From positions 1-64,000 of the forward strand of contig NZ_QLMH01000004.1 in the NCBI RefSeq assembly GCF_003259935.1: 64,000 nt of DNA, given 5' to 3'. Position numbers and translations under genes: made by a program. Shown here one piece after another: positions 16,320 through 25,850 of this stretch. Numbering within the stretch: the stretch's first letter is position 1; each line of letters begins with the position of its first letter. The stretch comes from Paranoxybacillus vitaminiphilus. GTDB taxonomy: Bacteria > Bacillota > Bacilli > Bacillales > Anoxybacillaceae. Under the pieces are notes generated by a model. That model saw nothing but the letters and a program-made list of their open reading frames with translations, did no database searches and had not been told where the DNA came from.

Positions 16320-17642
16320 CTATTCAGAAAGAACAGATAATAAATACTGATTGATTGTCGACTTCAATCGTTCTGTTCTTCCAGAAGAGTTTTGAATATC
16401 TCCAAGCTGCAACGCATATTCCTCTAATTTATGGAAATCAGTCTTGCCTTCTACAATATCTTTTCCAATTCCATGATGATAGCTGCTATAGCGTTCTTCA
16501 ATAAAGCTTTCTAAAACTTTATCATCTATTAATCTTTGAGCAACCTTTAAACCGATTGCAAAACTATCCATACCCGCAATATGTGCATAAAATAAATCTT
16601 CTGGTTCAAATGAGCCTCTTCTCACTTTTGCATCAAAGTTTAATCCGCCTTTGCCAAGCCCGCCGTTTTGTAAAATTTCATACATCGCCAACGTTGTAGA
16701 ATATAAATCTGTTGGGAATTCGTCTGTATCCCACCCTAATAACGGATCTCCTTGATTCGCATCAACAGAACCGAGCATACCATGAATTCTTGCTACACGA
16801 AGTTCATGTTCAAAAGTATGACCTGCCAATGTAGCATGGTTGGCCTCAATGTTAAATTTAAAATAATCTTTAAGGCCATAGTTTTGTAAAAACGCTAAAG
16901 CTGTTGCCACATCAAAATCATATTGATGTTTTGTTGGTTCCTTCGGTTTAGGTTCAATGAGAAATTGACCAGAAAAGCCTATTTCCTTCGCATAATCAAC
17001 AGCTAAATGCAAAAAGCGTCCAAGATTATCCAGTTCTAACTTCATGTCCGTATTTAACAGGGTCTCATAGCCTTCCCGTCCACCCCAGAATACATAGTTT
17101 TCTGCCCCAAGTTCTTTTGCGATTTCCAACCCTTTTTTCACTTTTGCTGCAGCGTAAGCAAACACATCTGCATTTACCGCAGTTGCCGCTCCATGAACAA
17201 AACGGGGATGTGAGAACAAATTGGCTGTATTCCATAGAAGCTTCGTTTTACTTGTTTTCATATATTCTTTTATCATCGCTACAATTTCATCTAAATTTTT
17301 ATAAGTTTCTCTTAAATTACTTCCTTCCGGCGCTATATCTACATCGTGGAAGCAAAAGTATGGTACGTTCAGCTTTTCAAAAAATTCAAATGCAGCTTCC
17401 ACACGCGCTTTTGCTAAATCCATTCCCGTATATTGATCCCACGGACGAATCATATTTCCGTGGCCGAAAGGATCGCTCCCGTCCATTGTAAATGTATGCC
17501 AATATGCAACGCTAAAACGGAAAATTTCTTCCATTCTTTTTCCACCGACAACTTCATCAGGATTATAATATTTAAAAGCGAAAGGATTCGAAGATGTAGG
17601 TCCTTCATATTTGATTTCATTTACATTTTCAAAGTATGCCAT
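16320..17642 (-). CDS. xylA: Xylose isomerase
   Basis: A 440-residue class II xylose isomerase. The ATG at 17642 is chosen: its GGGAGG site is eight bases away, whereas the ATG at 17648 is only two bases from it. Visible are the catalytic-histidine segment [12 protein letters not shown], the [17 protein letters not shown] motif, the metal-binding [17 protein letters not shown] segment and [18 protein letters not shown]. It converts D-xylose to D-xylulose (and glucose to fructose) with two divalent metals, as a tetramer in the cytoplasm. It follows xylH after a 169-base spacer with a stem-loop. Confidence 0.97.
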   Translation of the reverse strand: MAYFENVNEIKYEGPTSSNPFAFKYYNPDEVVGGKRMEEIFRFSVAYWHTFTMDGSDPFGHGNMIRPWDQYTGMDLAKARVEAAFEFFEKLNVPYFCFHDVDIAPEGSNLRETYKNLDEIVAMIKEYMKTSKTKLLWNTANLFSHPRFVHGAATAVNADVFAYAAAKVKKGLEIAKELGAENYVFWGGREGYETLLNTDMKLELDNLGRFLHLAVDYAKEIGFSGQFLIEPKPKEPTKHQYDFDVATALAFLQNYGLKDYFKFNIEANHATLAGHTFEHELRVARIHGMLGSVDANQGDPLLGWDTDEFPTDLYSTTLAMYEILQNGGLGKGGLNFDAKVRRGSFEPEDLFYAHIAGMDSFAIGLKVAQRLIDDKVLESFIEERYSSYHHGIGKDIVEGKTDFHKLEEYALQLGDIQNSSGRTERLKSTINQYLLSVLSE

Positions 17643-17747
17643 ATTCATTTCCTCCCATTTCTTAAACTATATAAATTCAACTTAAACTTTCGACATATGA
17701 ACAGACCTCACTCTTTTGTGCATTTTTTCTACCCAACGGGATACACC

Positions 17748-17773
17748 GGAAAATTAGAAAAGTTAAATTTTCC
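17748..17773 (-). promoter_or_regulatory. Stem-loop between xylH and xylA
   Basis: GGAAAATT and AATTTTCC pair around a ten-base loop. A wider inverted pair, AACTATATA at about 17665 and TATATAGTT at about 17798, surrounds it. There is no T-run, so it is more likely an mRNA processing or stability element that separates transporter from enzyme mRNA than a terminator. No second XylR-like operator is visible here. Confidence 0.45.
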
Positions 17774-17811
17774 GCATGTTGAAAAATCAAGTTGGACCTA
17801 TATAGTTTTAT

Positions 17812-18978
17812 TTATTTTTTACTATAAATATCAATCCATACGGCAATGATGAGAATAAACCCCTTAACGATATATTGCCAGAATGTTTCAATATTCATCA
17901 TACTCATGCCATTGTCAATACTAGCCATAATTAAGGCACCAATAATTGCTCCAAATATTTTACCTTTACCACCCATTAAACTCGTGCCGCCAATTACACA
18001 AGCCGCAATGGCATCAAGCTCATACATATTACCTGCACTTACTGTCGCTGCATTTAATCTGCTAGTCAATAAAACACCTGCAACACCAGAAAGACCACCC
18101 ATTATAATAAACACCCAAAGTATATTACGCTTTATATTGATACCAGAAAGAGCTGCAGCTTCCTGGTTTCCTCCAATCGCATAAATATAACGCCCGAACG
18201 CTGTTTTATTAGAAATAAAGATAAAAATAGCCGCTAACAATACAACAATTAAAAACGGAACAGGAATACCATAATATCGATTTAACATATATGTAATGAG
18301 GAGAATGAAAATAGAGTATACGGCAACTTTTCCGTAATCGACGATGGCAGCTGGTATCATAAGTCCCATTTTCATTCTTTTAGAACGATTTTTAATCGTC
18401 CAAAAAACAAGAAATACGATACTAACTAATGCTAAAATATACCCCAGTAAATATGGAAGATAGCTGTTCCCAATTTGCTTAAAACTTTCACTCATCGGTG
18501 CAACGGTTTGTCCTTTACTTAACCCAATCAGAATGCCTCTAAAAATAAGCATGCCCCCAAGTGTTACAATAAAAGCCGGTACAGCCCGATAAGCTACCCA
18601 CCATCCTTGCCATAAACCTAAAATGGCTCCAATGATCATCGCAACTAAAACTACTGAAAAGGTATTCCATCCATACCAAACTTGTAAAATGGCAGCAATT
18701 CCCCCTGTTAAACCAACCAACGAACCAACAGATAAATCAATATGACCTGCTACTATAACAAGTGTCATACCAACTGCAAGAACAGCAATGACAGACATTT
18801 GCGTAAATAAATTAGAGAGATTACGCGAAGATAAAAATTCTCCTTCCGTGAAAATGCTAAAAATAACAGCTATTAACACAAGAGCAATAATCAGTGTGTA
18901 TGATTGGAGATCAAGCTTCAAACTTAAACCTTTATTCCTTTGCGTATTTACATTAACTGTTGATAGTTGTCTGGACAC
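17812..18978 (-). CDS. xylH: Xylose ABC transporter permease
   Basis: A hydrophobic protein of 388 residues in the BPD_transp_2 family (RbsC/XylH type) with about ten predicted membrane segments and the conserved GHIDLSVGSLVGLTGGIAA region. The start is the GTG at 18978: GGAGGG stands seven bases upstream, while the ATG at 18999 overlaps that site. The gene start overlaps the end of xylG by 26 bases, which suggests coupled translation. It forms the membrane pore, probably as a dimer, with XylG as motor and XylF as receptor. Confidence 0.92.
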   Translation of the reverse strand: MSRQLSTVNVNTQRNKGLSLKLDLQSYTLIIALVLIAVIFSIFTEGEFLSSRNLSNLFTQMSVIAVLAVGMTLVIVAGHIDLSVGSLVGLTGGIAAILQVWYGWNTFSVVLVAMIIGAILGLWQGWWVAYRAVPAFIVTLGGMLIFRGILIGLSKGQTVAPMSESFKQIGNSYLPYLLGYILALVSIVFLVFWTIKNRSKRMKMGLMIPAAIVDYGKVAVYSIFILLITYMLNRYYGIPVPFLIVVLLAAIFIFISNKTAFGRYIYAIGGNQEAAALSGINIKRNILWVFIIMGGLSGVAGVLLTSRLNAATVSAGNMYELDAIAACVIGGTSLMGGKGKIFGAIIGALIMASIDNGMSMMNIETFWQYIVKGFILIIAVWIDIYSKK

Positions 18979-20494
18979 GTTTTTTCCCTCCAGTAGCACA
19001 TCTCATAATGTTCTCTTGAGTAGCTTCTTCCCTTAAAAACTCTCCGGTAATTCTTCCTTCTGACATGACAAGAATACGGTCTGACATTCCCATTACTTCA
19101 GGCAACTCAGAGGAAATCATGATAATACCTACACCTTGCTTGACAAGATCATTAATGATTTTATATATTTCATACTTTGCCCCAACATCAATTCCCCTTG
19201 TTGGTTCATCAAGAATTAATATTTTCGGATCATTTAATAACCATTTACTTAAAACGATCTTTTGTTGATTTCCGCCGCTTAATTGACCTACAGCTGCTTC
19301 TAAACTTGGCGCTTTTAAGTTCATTTTCTTAGTAATGTCCTGAGTGCTTTTAATTTCTAAAGCTTCATCAATCACTTTCAACTTCATGACTTTGTTTAAA
19401 GCTGTAAGCGTTGTATTTTTCGTGATATCCATCCCTAAGACTAAACCGTATCGTTTTCGATCTTCGGATACATAAGCTAGACCTTCCTTAATTGCATCAG
19501 CAGGTTTTTGTATATTTGTTGGTTTTCCATCGATAAGGACTGTTCCGGTTTTTTTACCCTTAAACCCGCCAAACAGACTAATAAATAATTCCGACCTGCC
19601 AGCCCCCATTAATCCAGAAAAACCAAGTATTTCACCTTTTTTTAATGAGAAGGATACATCCTTAATAATTTGTTTTCCATTTTCATCGAAAACAGAGTAA
19701 TTTTTCACTTCTAGTATTTTTTCATCACTAATTGGATGAGGTTCATATGGGAAAAGTTCTGTTAGTTCCCGGCCTACCATTTTCGTAATAATCCAATCTT
19801 CAGTTACATTCTCGATCGAATCTGTGCTTATTGTTTTACCGTCTCGCAATATAGTTACTGAATCGGCCAATGACATAACTTCACCGAGCTTATGAGAAAT
19901 ATAAATGCATGTAACCCCTTTTGAACGCAGATCATTTAAAAGGTTCATCAATATTTCAACATCACTTTCAGTTAAAGCGGCTGTCGGCTCATCCAATATT
20001 AAAATATCTGCTTTCTTTGTAAGTGCTTTTACAATTTCTATTAACTGTTGTTTACCAACTGTCAACTCCTTCACTTTTGTTTCCGGATCGATATCTAATC
20101 CAATTTGATTTAACCATTTTTGAGCCTCTGCATATATTTTGTTCCAGTTAATGATTTTTGATCTCATGAACTCATGGCCTAAAAATAAATTTTCTGCAAC
20201 TGTCATTTCTCCCACTAATGCAAGCTCCTGATAAATAATAGCAATTCCCGCATCTTGGGATTCTTTGATCGATTTAAATTGAACTTCTTTCCCGTTTATC
20301 AATATTTGACCTTCATAAGTTCCATGTGGATATACGCCGCTAAGTATTTTCATTAGAGTTGATTTTCCTGCGCCATTTTCACCGCATAAAGCATGGATTT
20401 CTCCTTTACGTACTGAAAATGTGACGTTATCTAATGCACGTACACTGGAAAAATCTTTCGTAATTCCTTTCATTTCAAGCGCAAACGTTTCCAT
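18953..20494 (-). CDS. xylG: Xylose ABC transporter ATP-binding protein (two ATPase domains)
   Basis: A tandem sugar-import ATPase. I prefer the ATG at 20494 (protein of 513 residues, METFALEMKG...), with AGGTGGTGA seven bases before it, over the frame start at 20530. The N-terminal half has Walker A GENGAGKST and Walker B ILILDEPTAAL. The C-terminal half has a degenerate P-loop (GLMGAGRSE), the signature SGGNQQK and ILILDEPTRGID. This is the usual pattern for the RbsA/XylG/MglA group, where only one ATPase half is fully competent. It powers xylose import together with XylH. Confidence 0.93.
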   Translation of the reverse strand: METFALEMKGITKDFSSVRALDNVTFSVRKGEIHALCGENGAGKSTLMKILSGVYPHGTYEGQILINGKEVQFKSIKESQDAGIAIIYQELALVGEMTVAENLFLGHEFMRSKIINWNKIYAEAQKWLNQIGLDIDPETKVKELTVGKQQLIEIVKALTKKADILILDEPTAALTESDVEILMNLLNDLRSKGVTCIYISHKLGEVMSLADSVTILRDGKTISTDSIENVTEDWIITKMVGRELTELFPYEPHPISDEKILEVKNYSVFDENGKQIIKDVSFSLKKGEILGFSGLMGAGRSELFISLFGGFKGKKTGTVLIDGKPTNIQKPADAIKEGLAYVSEDRKRYGLVLGMDITKNTTLTALNKVMKLKVIDEALEIKSTQDITKKMNLKAPSLEAAVGQLSGGNQQKIVLSKWLLNDPKILILDEPTRGIDVGAKYEIYKIINDLVKQGVGIIMISSELPEVMGMSDRILVMSEGRITGEFLREEATQENIMRCATGGKKRVQTTINS

Positions 20495-20528
20495 TCCTTT
20501 TTCACCACCTGCAATAAAGTAATCCGAC

Positions 20529-20552
20529 AAATGGGGGAAGCTTCCCCCATTT
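20529..20552 (-). promoter_or_regulatory. Perfect 12-base-arm palindrome between xylF and xylG
   Basis: AAATGGGGGAAG and its exact reverse complement abut with no spacer in the 86-base gap after the xylF stop. No U-tract follows in the transcribed direction. It is probably a 3' stabiliser of xylF mRNA, giving the receptor in excess over the ATPase and permease, a common pattern in binding-protein operons. Confidence 0.65.
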
Positions 20553-20580
20553 ATATACTTTTTTATTATTTAAAACCTGA

Positions 20581-21669
20581 TTATGGACGTGGTGGACGTT
20601 CGCTTTCTGGTACATTTTTATATACATCATCGTAAGAATGGAACCCATCCTTGATTACTGTATCAACAAGATTTTCTTTATCAACTTTAATAGGATCTAA
20701 TTTAATAAATGGAACATCTACTTTTCCGTTATTGATTGTGGAATCGGAGGTAACCTTCTCACCTTTTGCTAATTGAACGGCAACTTCCGCACTCTTTGTT
20801 GCAATGGCTTTAATAGGTTTATAAACGGTCATAGATTGTTTTCCTTCCGCAATACGTTGGACTGCCGCCAAGTCAGCATCTTGCCCGGAAATAACCACCT
20901 TTCCTGCTAAGCCTTGAGCTTCAAGGGCTTGGATAGCTCCTCCAGCTGTACTATCGTTCGATGCTACAACTGCGTCAATGTCATTATTGTTGGCTGTTAA
21001 TGCATTTTCCATAATTTTTAACGCTTCGTTTGCGTCCCAGCCTTTCACCCATTGATCCCCTACAATTTCAATATCCCCTTTATCGATAAGCGGTTGAAGA
21101 ACGTTCATTTGACCTTCTCTAAACATTTTCGCATTGTTATCTGTTGGAGAACCGCCCATTAAGAAATATTTACCTTTAGGAACTTTTTCAACTAGATACT
21201 CTGCTTGCATTTCACCAACTCTAACATTATCAAATGATACATAGGCATCAATTTCTGCACCATTTATTAATCGGTCGTATGCCAAAACCGGAATACCTTT
21301 ACTTTTTGCCTGATCAACAACTGTCGTTAGTGAATCTGAGTTGATGGCAATAATAACAAGCGCATCAATACCTTGTGATATCATATTTTCAATTTGTGAT
21401 AATTGTTTTGCTTCATCACCATTTGCGGATTGAACTAAAACCTCTGCTCCTAATTCTTTCGCTTTTTCTACAAAAAAATCCCGATCATGTTGCCAGCGCT
21501 CTAATGTTAAATCTGATACAGATAGTCCAATGGTAAGTTTATCTTTTTCACCTTCTTTACCTTCGGAGTTTTTGTTACCGCTTTCATCGGTGACATCTTG
21601 ACCACAAGCTGCTAATACAAATACGAATAGAAAAGAAAGAATGGATAGAAAGCCCTTACATTTTTTCAC
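20581..21669 (-). CDS. xylF: Xylose-binding lipoprotein of the ABC transporter
   Basis: A 362-residue periplasmic-binding-protein type 1 receptor. A lipoprotein signal ends in LAACGQ, so the mature protein begins at Cys22 and is tethered to the outer face of the membrane. The conserved core includes IGLSVSDLTLERWQHDRDFF, the hinge SQGIDALVIIAINS and the C-terminal VVISGQDADLAAVQRI. The GTG start has AGGAGG eight bases upstream. It is the first gene of the leftward operon, so its promoter, within the XylR operator, controls all the downstream genes. Confidence 0.93.
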   Translation of the reverse strand: MKKCKGFLSILSFLFVFVLAACGQDVTDESGNKNSEGKEGEKDKLTIGLSVSDLTLERWQHDRDFFVEKAKELGAEVLVQSANGDEAKQLSQIENMISQGIDALVIIAINSDSLTTVVDQAKSKGIPVLAYDRLINGAEIDAYVSFDNVRVGEMQAEYLVEKVPKGKYFLMGGSPTDNNAKMFREGQMNVLQPLIDKGDIEIVGDQWVKGWDANEALKIMENALTANNNDIDAVVASNDSTAGGAIQALEAQGLAGKVVISGQDADLAAVQRIAEGKQSMTVYKPIKAIATKSAEVAVQLAKGEKVTSDSTINNGKVDVPFIKLDPIKVDKENLVDTVIKDGFHSYDDVYKNVPESERPPRP

Positions 21670-21723
21670 ACAGCGAACCTCCTCTTTTAATAATTTAATA
21701 ATTATAAATTTTTTTACAATTCA

Positions 21724-21752
21724 ATCTTACCACTAAAAACTTTGTTTGTCTA
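21724..21752 (-). promoter_or_regulatory. Promoter of the xylFGH-xylAB operon
   Basis: On the minus strand, TAGACA (21747-21752, five of six to TTGACA) and TAAGAT (21724-21729) are separated by exactly 17 bases. The -35 lies between the two arms of the XylR operator, so bound repressor would block RNA polymerase directly. Confidence 0.75.
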
Positions 21753-21769
21753 CCCAATAAACAAAGTTT
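21737..21769. promoter_or_regulatory. XylR operator in the divergent xylF/xylR promoter
   Basis: AAACTTTGTTT (21737-21747) and AAACAAAGTTT (21759-21769) are perfect 11-base inverted arms with an 11-base spacer. The shape and sequence resemble the Bacillus XylR operator, which carries TTTGTTT and AAACAAA arms. Binding here would cover the xylF -35 and lie immediately upstream of the xylR -10, so one site can repress the operon and autoregulate xylR. Confidence 0.88.
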
Positions 21770-21773
21770 GTTA

Positions 21774-21779
21774 TATAAT
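21774..21779 (+). promoter_or_regulatory. Probable -10 element of xylR
   Basis: A consensus TATAAT lies directly after the operator and about 39 bases before the xylR start. The -35 position has no good hexamer, so the promoter may be weak. Confidence 0.5.
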
Positions 21780-21817
21780 TTATTTATATAACCTAATCGG
21801 AAAGGACTGAAGAACCT

Positions 21818-22975
21818 TTGACCATAACCACTTGGAACCAACAAATAGTGAAAAAAAAGAATAAAGAAATCGTACTTAGAACTATCATCTCAAATGCTCC
21901 AATATCACGTGCGGATATTGCTCAACATTCAGGTCTAAATAAAGCTACCGTTTCTTCTTTAGTAAATGAATTAATTGAAGAAGAATTCATTTATGAGTCA
22001 GGGCCGGGTGAATCGAGTGGAGGAAGAAGACCTGTTATGTTGCTATTTAATAAAAAAGCAGGTTACTCCATCGGATTAGATATTGGTGTTAACTATATTT
22101 TAGGAATTGTAACTGATTTAGAAGGCAACGTGGTGTATGAACAGCATCAATCAATACACAATCTTTCTTTTGACGAAATGATTCATTTAACAATCGAAAT
22201 GATTAAAAACCTTATAGAACATACACCTCAAAGCAGGTACGGTGTTATTGGGATAGGAATTGGTGTACCAGGTATTGTAGATAAAAACGGAAAAGTATTA
22301 CTTGCCCCTAATTTAAAGTGGAGTCATGTAGATTTGCCGGATATCCTTCATCGTGAATTTGACTACCCAATCATTATCGAAAATGAAGCAAATGCGGGGG
22401 CGTATGGAGAAATTAGATTCGGAGCTGGTGTAAATTGTAATAACGTTATATATGTAAGCGCAGGAATCGGTATTGGAGTGGGTATAATACTGAAAGGAGA
22501 ACTATATAAGGGTATTAATGGCTATTCTGGCGAGAGTGGGCATATGACGATTGTAGTAGATGGAGAAAAATGTAGGTGTGGGAATTCTGGGTGCTGGGAA
22601 GCTTATGCTTCTGAGCATGCATTACTCAATCAAGCTAAACACATTTTGCCAGGCGCGACACTAGAGGAACTAATCGAAATTGCCGAAGAAAACAAAAACG
22701 TTAAAGAAATTTTTAATGAAATTGGCTCATACTTGGGTATAGGTATTTCCAATTTAATTAAAACATTTAATCCGCAACAAATCATTATCGGAAATAGACT
22801 AGCTAAGGCGAAACACTTAATCGAGCAACCAACTATAAAATCCATTAACAAACATACATTAGATTTTCACCAAAAGGATTTACAAATAAACTTTTCAAAA
22901 CTATCCATTTATTCCGCAGCACTAGGAGTATCAGCATTTGCGATTGAAAATTTTCTTTCAATTGGAAAGGATTAA
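21818..22975 (+). CDS. xylR: ROK-family xylose repressor
   Basis: A 385-residue transcription factor with a TTG start and GGAAAGGA upstream. Residues about 15-75 form a winged helix (ISRADIAQHSGLNKATVSSL is the recognition part). The ROK sugar-binding domain follows, with SIGLDIGVNYILGIVTDLEG, GIGIGVPGIVDKNGKV and the zinc motif CRCGNSGCWEAYAS. ROK repressors of this type leave DNA when they bind xylose, so the pathway is on only when substrate is present. It is divergent from xylF and shares one operator with it. Its 3' end is followed at once by the degraded vanZ gene of the opposite strand. Confidence 0.95.
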   Translation: MTITTWNQQIVKKKNKEIVLRTIISNAPISRADIAQHSGLNKATVSSLVNELIEEEFIYESGPGESSGGRRPVMLLFNKKAGYSIGLDIGVNYILGIVTDLEGNVVYEQHQSIHNLSFDEMIHLTIEMIKNLIEHTPQSRYGVIGIGIGVPGIVDKNGKVLLAPNLKWSHVDLPDILHREFDYPIIIENEANAGAYGEIRFGAGVNCNNVIYVSAGIGIGVGIILKGELYKGINGYSGESGHMTIVVDGEKCRCGNSGCWEAYASEHALLNQAKHILPGATLEELIEIAEENKNVKEIFNEIGSYLGIGISNLIKTFNPQQIIIGNRLAKAKHLIEQPTIKSINKHTLDFHQKDLQINFSKLSIYSAALGVSAFAIENFLSIGKD

Positions 22976-23019
22976 AAAGAAACAGAGCATCGGACTTCTC
23001 AAGTTAGTGGAAAGTAATT

Positions 23020-23334
23020 CTACTGTTGGATTAGGACCATTCTTATCATATCCGGATGGTACAGCCTCCAAGCAAAACGATGCGGATACATGGACTTCCA
23101 GGCAAGAAAAGCAAGCATACCGAAAACCAAAAGATGCGCCCATTTGCGGACAATGTAATTCCATGACAAGAAACCGTCACTAACATTGTTCACATGTTTT
23201 AATTGCAGTTTTTGTGCGATATCGCGGATCATGCTTGCCATATGTTCACCAGTAAAAGCCGGGGATTCAGTGAAATAATAAATCATTCCGCACCATAGAA
23301 ATACGAGTCCCCAGCGAAGCCATTTGTTAATCAC
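23020..23334 (-). pseudogene. VanZ-like protein, C-terminally truncated
   Basis: A GTG start with AAAGGG seven bases upstream opens a 104-residue frame. The first about 85 residues match the VanZ fold: a first membrane helix (WLRWGLVFLWCGMIYYFTES), then the conserved NYIVRKWAHLLVFGMLAFLA helix. A normal VanZ has about 150-170 residues and four helices; here the frame runs into unrelated sequence and stops where the xylR locus begins. It looks truncated by a rearrangement at the island edge. VanZ genes are often near surface-glycan loci, so this may be the old right-hand flank of galE. Confidence 0.65.
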
Positions 23335-23360
23335 CTATTGACCCTTTCTATTTCCTTATT

Positions 23361-23405
23361 AAAAACAAACGCAGCCTCCCGCTGACACTCATTCAGCAGG
23401 AGGCT
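23361..23405 (-). terminator. Terminator kept with the first galE relic
   Basis: AGCCTCCTGCTGA and TCAGCGGGAGGCT on the minus strand pair over 13 positions with one G-T pair, followed by GCGTTTGTTTTTAAT. The same position downstream of galE carries a terminator in all three galE 3' ends of this window. Confidence 0.8.
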
Positions 23406-23427
23406 TTCTATTTACTTGACATTTCGG

Positions 23428-23585
23428 CTATGCCATTTTCATGCGCTTGCAATAATGTCTTCCAGCGAATACTCCGCTTTCCATTCCAACTCTTCGTAAA
23501 TTTTCTGTGATGACGCGACAAGTCGCGCCGGGTCGCCCGGACGGCGGTCGGTGTGTCAATGACCGCTTTGCGGCCAGTTACATCA
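23428..23585 (-). pseudogene. galE 3'-end relic, copy 1
   Basis: About 158 bases closely match the last part of the intact galE (44160-44325), including the stretch coding for the ELGWKAEYSLEDIIASAWKW region, with small changes and frame damage (for example GTGTGTCAATG in place of GTGTATTCAATG). The match ends abruptly near 23590. It has the same orientation as the intact gene. Confidence 0.85.
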
Positions 23586-23810
23586 CTTTTTCTTCACTAA
23601 ATGATATATGTCTAAGCTGCGTTTGTTTTGATTGGAAGTTTTTTCGCACACGAGTATCGACACCCTTTGGGAAATAGAAATAAAGTCAAGGTGGACGGTT
23701 TCTGCTTTGCTTATGGCAGACATAAGAACATGCTAAATTTGCGACAATTATTCTACTAATCCTCGATAAACTTTTGGGTGTGACAGTGCTTAACCACAGG
23801 CGACGTATGA
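23586..23810. other. Non-coding joint between galE relic 1 and the defence operon
   Basis: No gene is recognised. There is a short plus-strand open stretch with protein-like look (GFCFAYGRHKNMLNLRQ near 23700), possibly transposase debris. No terminator hairpin for the 23811 gene is evident, so the operon transcript may run on to the hairpin at 23361-23405. Confidence 0.35.
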
Positions 23811-25844
23811 TCAGACATCGTCTCTAAATCTATCCTGAGCCCGTTTATTACAAACTGGACAAAACACATCCCATTCGTCTGTGGTTTCCTTATGATAATT
23901 CATTCCAGAATGTTTTGTATACTTAAACAGCGTGGCAGTCGATGGAGCATGAGCATCTTTTTGTGCCCATCTCCCTCCCCTTCTATTAAAGCAAATCGTT
24001 TCCACCCAAAACGCCTCACAATACGGATTTCTACATGTAAAATATTTTTGCCCCCTTTCTCCATAATCGAATTGAGCGGAAAGGTGTGCACCGCAATGCA
24101 TGCACACTCCGTTATACCCTAAATGGTAATGCAGCAGCATATTCATCCATTTTACAAACTCTTTTTTATTGCTAGGCTTATATTCAAAGCTTCCTAAACG
24201 ATGTCTAAGCTCTTCTTGTTTCCTATGATTCATTGTCGCATTCCATGTATGGACAGAAACATCATTTAATTTATTTGGATGCATTAAAAAGGACGCTATA
24301 GGCTTCTTCGTCAAAGGTTCATAATATTTTTCAAACGATACATCACGAATGATTTCAGCCCAATACTCCCGATTAGGTAATGGCTTATACTTTGCATCCA
24401 AAAAGACCGTTTCTGCCCGAAAATCATCCCGGAAAGTAAAGGTAAAATCAGGTCTATAAGATTTTTCCGTATCTAGAAAAGGACGTTCATAATGAACTTC
24501 AAGTGTTAAATTTGTTTTTTGCGGCTCCTGATATTCTTTATAACGATAAACGGGACGGTTAAAAGTGAAAGCTATTCCTTCCAACCCGCCTTTTCTTTGA
24601 AGATATCGCTGAATTTGAATATACGGATTTTGAGCTGAAATAAAACCGCATTCGTAAATTAATGAATGAATAATGGAAAGCAAGCACCATACTTCATATA
24701 ATTTTGGAGACTTTTGCAAAGGAACATATGTATTTGACAATTGTTTCAGCGGCTTTAAATTCAACAAATCGTCTAAATATTGATACACTTCACTGTAAAG
24801 AGGCGAAAATGTAAACAAGTGCGTCTGCTCCAGCTCCTCTTCGCCTACATTCAAGTAATGCAAACTTAAACATTTCTTTGCTATTTCACCGATCTCTTTC
24901 CAATAACGCTCACTCTTACAAACTAACTGAAGGGATTCAGAAACATAATCCAAATCTTTCTTTATGGAATTCTCAATTCTTTCCTGCTCAAAAAGTCTTA
25001 GACGATGATCGTACTGATTGGATAATGCATGAATTAAAAAATCCCTTCTTTGATATAACTCTCTTTTTCTGTTTCGCGCCTGCCTTAAATAACGGTCTGC
25101 ATAATCTATTAACCGCTCTAATCCCCAACGTATCATTCGGTGTTCAGGAATATCTATGGAACGCACGTTTACAGGGATCAAAAACTTATCTTTAAAAGGA
25201 AAAAGCTTACGATTTATCAAAAATTCGGCATTAAACCGTTTTATTTTGGAAGAAGGGAGCAAGTGATGTTCACGTATTAATTGTTCATGAGGCGCCTCTT
25301 CCAATTCCAATAACATCTCATGAAGTTTTTTCATCTGATCCAATGCATATCGAGCCACTTCAACATTCTCTTTCCACAAATTCATTGGCGTAGCTGGTCC
25401 CTTGTTAGCTGTAAATAAATCTTCAAGCATACTGACAATTTCGTCTTTCATCTGCTGAAATTCTTCCTCTGTCAATAAACTGCTTGTGATGAAAACATCG
25501 GCCGACCTGTCTATGATATACCCATCCCCATCTTCCGCCTCAAAGAAAAAAGTGCCGCATTGATTAATACCGATTGGACTTCTCTCCTCAAATTCATCGC
25601 CTTTATCATACCAAACATTCCATTGTTCATCATAAATTAAAGGGATTCGCTGCTCATTAGACGTTACACCGTAATGGGACAAGAATACTTTTTGAACTTT
25701 ATGATTCGATGTTTTTACAACAATTGTCCCTTCATATTCAGAAGCAATATAACAGTTGCTTTCTTCATTGAAAATTAGCGGACTTACCAATTCTTGTATA
25801 GGTTGTTCACTCGTAGCTTTAATCTTAGCAATCCATAATTCCAC
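23811..25844 (-). CDS. McrC-like DUF2357 nuclease, PD-(D/E)xK, with zinc knuckles
   Basis: A 677-residue protein. The N-terminal part (1-130) is beta-rich; a helical middle follows (130-340), with the KLYEVWCLLSII segment (381-392) typical of DUF2357/McrC-type nucleases. The nuclease core shows YRPDFTFTF with PD at 465-466 and LDAKYKPL with the D-x-K motif at 483-485. The C-terminus has CMHC (581-584) plus CRNPYC (604-609), a zinc ribbon, and a second CPVC knuckle near 662. It likely cuts nucleic acid loaded or unwound by the McrB-like motor encoded next to it, with only six bases between the genes. Last gene of the eight-gene operon. Confidence 0.85.
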   Translation of the reverse strand: MELWIAKIKATSEQPIQELVSPLIFNEESNCYIASEYEGTIVVKTSNHKVQKVFLSHYGVTSNEQRIPLIYDEQWNVWYDKGDEFEERSPIGINQCGTFFFEAEDGDGYIIDRSADVFITSSLLTEEEFQQMKDEIVSMLEDLFTANKGPATPMNLWKENVEVARYALDQMKKLHEMLLELEEAPHEQLIREHHLLPSSKIKRFNAEFLINRKLFPFKDKFLIPVNVRSIDIPEHRMIRWGLERLIDYADRYLRQARNRKRELYQRRDFLIHALSNQYDHRLRLFEQERIENSIKKDLDYVSESLQLVCKSERYWKEIGEIAKKCLSLHYLNVGEEELEQTHLFTFSPLYSEVYQYLDDLLNLKPLKQLSNTYVPLQKSPKLYEVWCLLSIIHSLIYECGFISAQNPYIQIQRYLQRKGGLEGIAFTFNRPVYRYKEYQEPQKTNLTLEVHYERPFLDTEKSYRPDFTFTFRDDFRAETVFLDAKYKPLPNREYWAEIIRDVSFEKYYEPLTKKPIASFLMHPNKLNDVSVHTWNATMNHRKQEELRHRLGSFEYKPSNKKEFVKWMNMLLHYHLGYNGVCMHCGAHLSAQFDYGERGQKYFTCRNPYCEAFWVETICFNRRGGRWAQKDAHAPSTATLFKYTKHSGMNYHKETTDEWDVFCPVCNKRAQDRFRDDV

Positions 25845-25850
25845 TCCGCA

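Noticed and set aside
19399-19415. Catabolite-response-element-like word (TGTAAGCGTTGTA) inside xylG
   Set aside because: It misses the conserved final CA and lies in coding sequence. Too weak to call a cre site.
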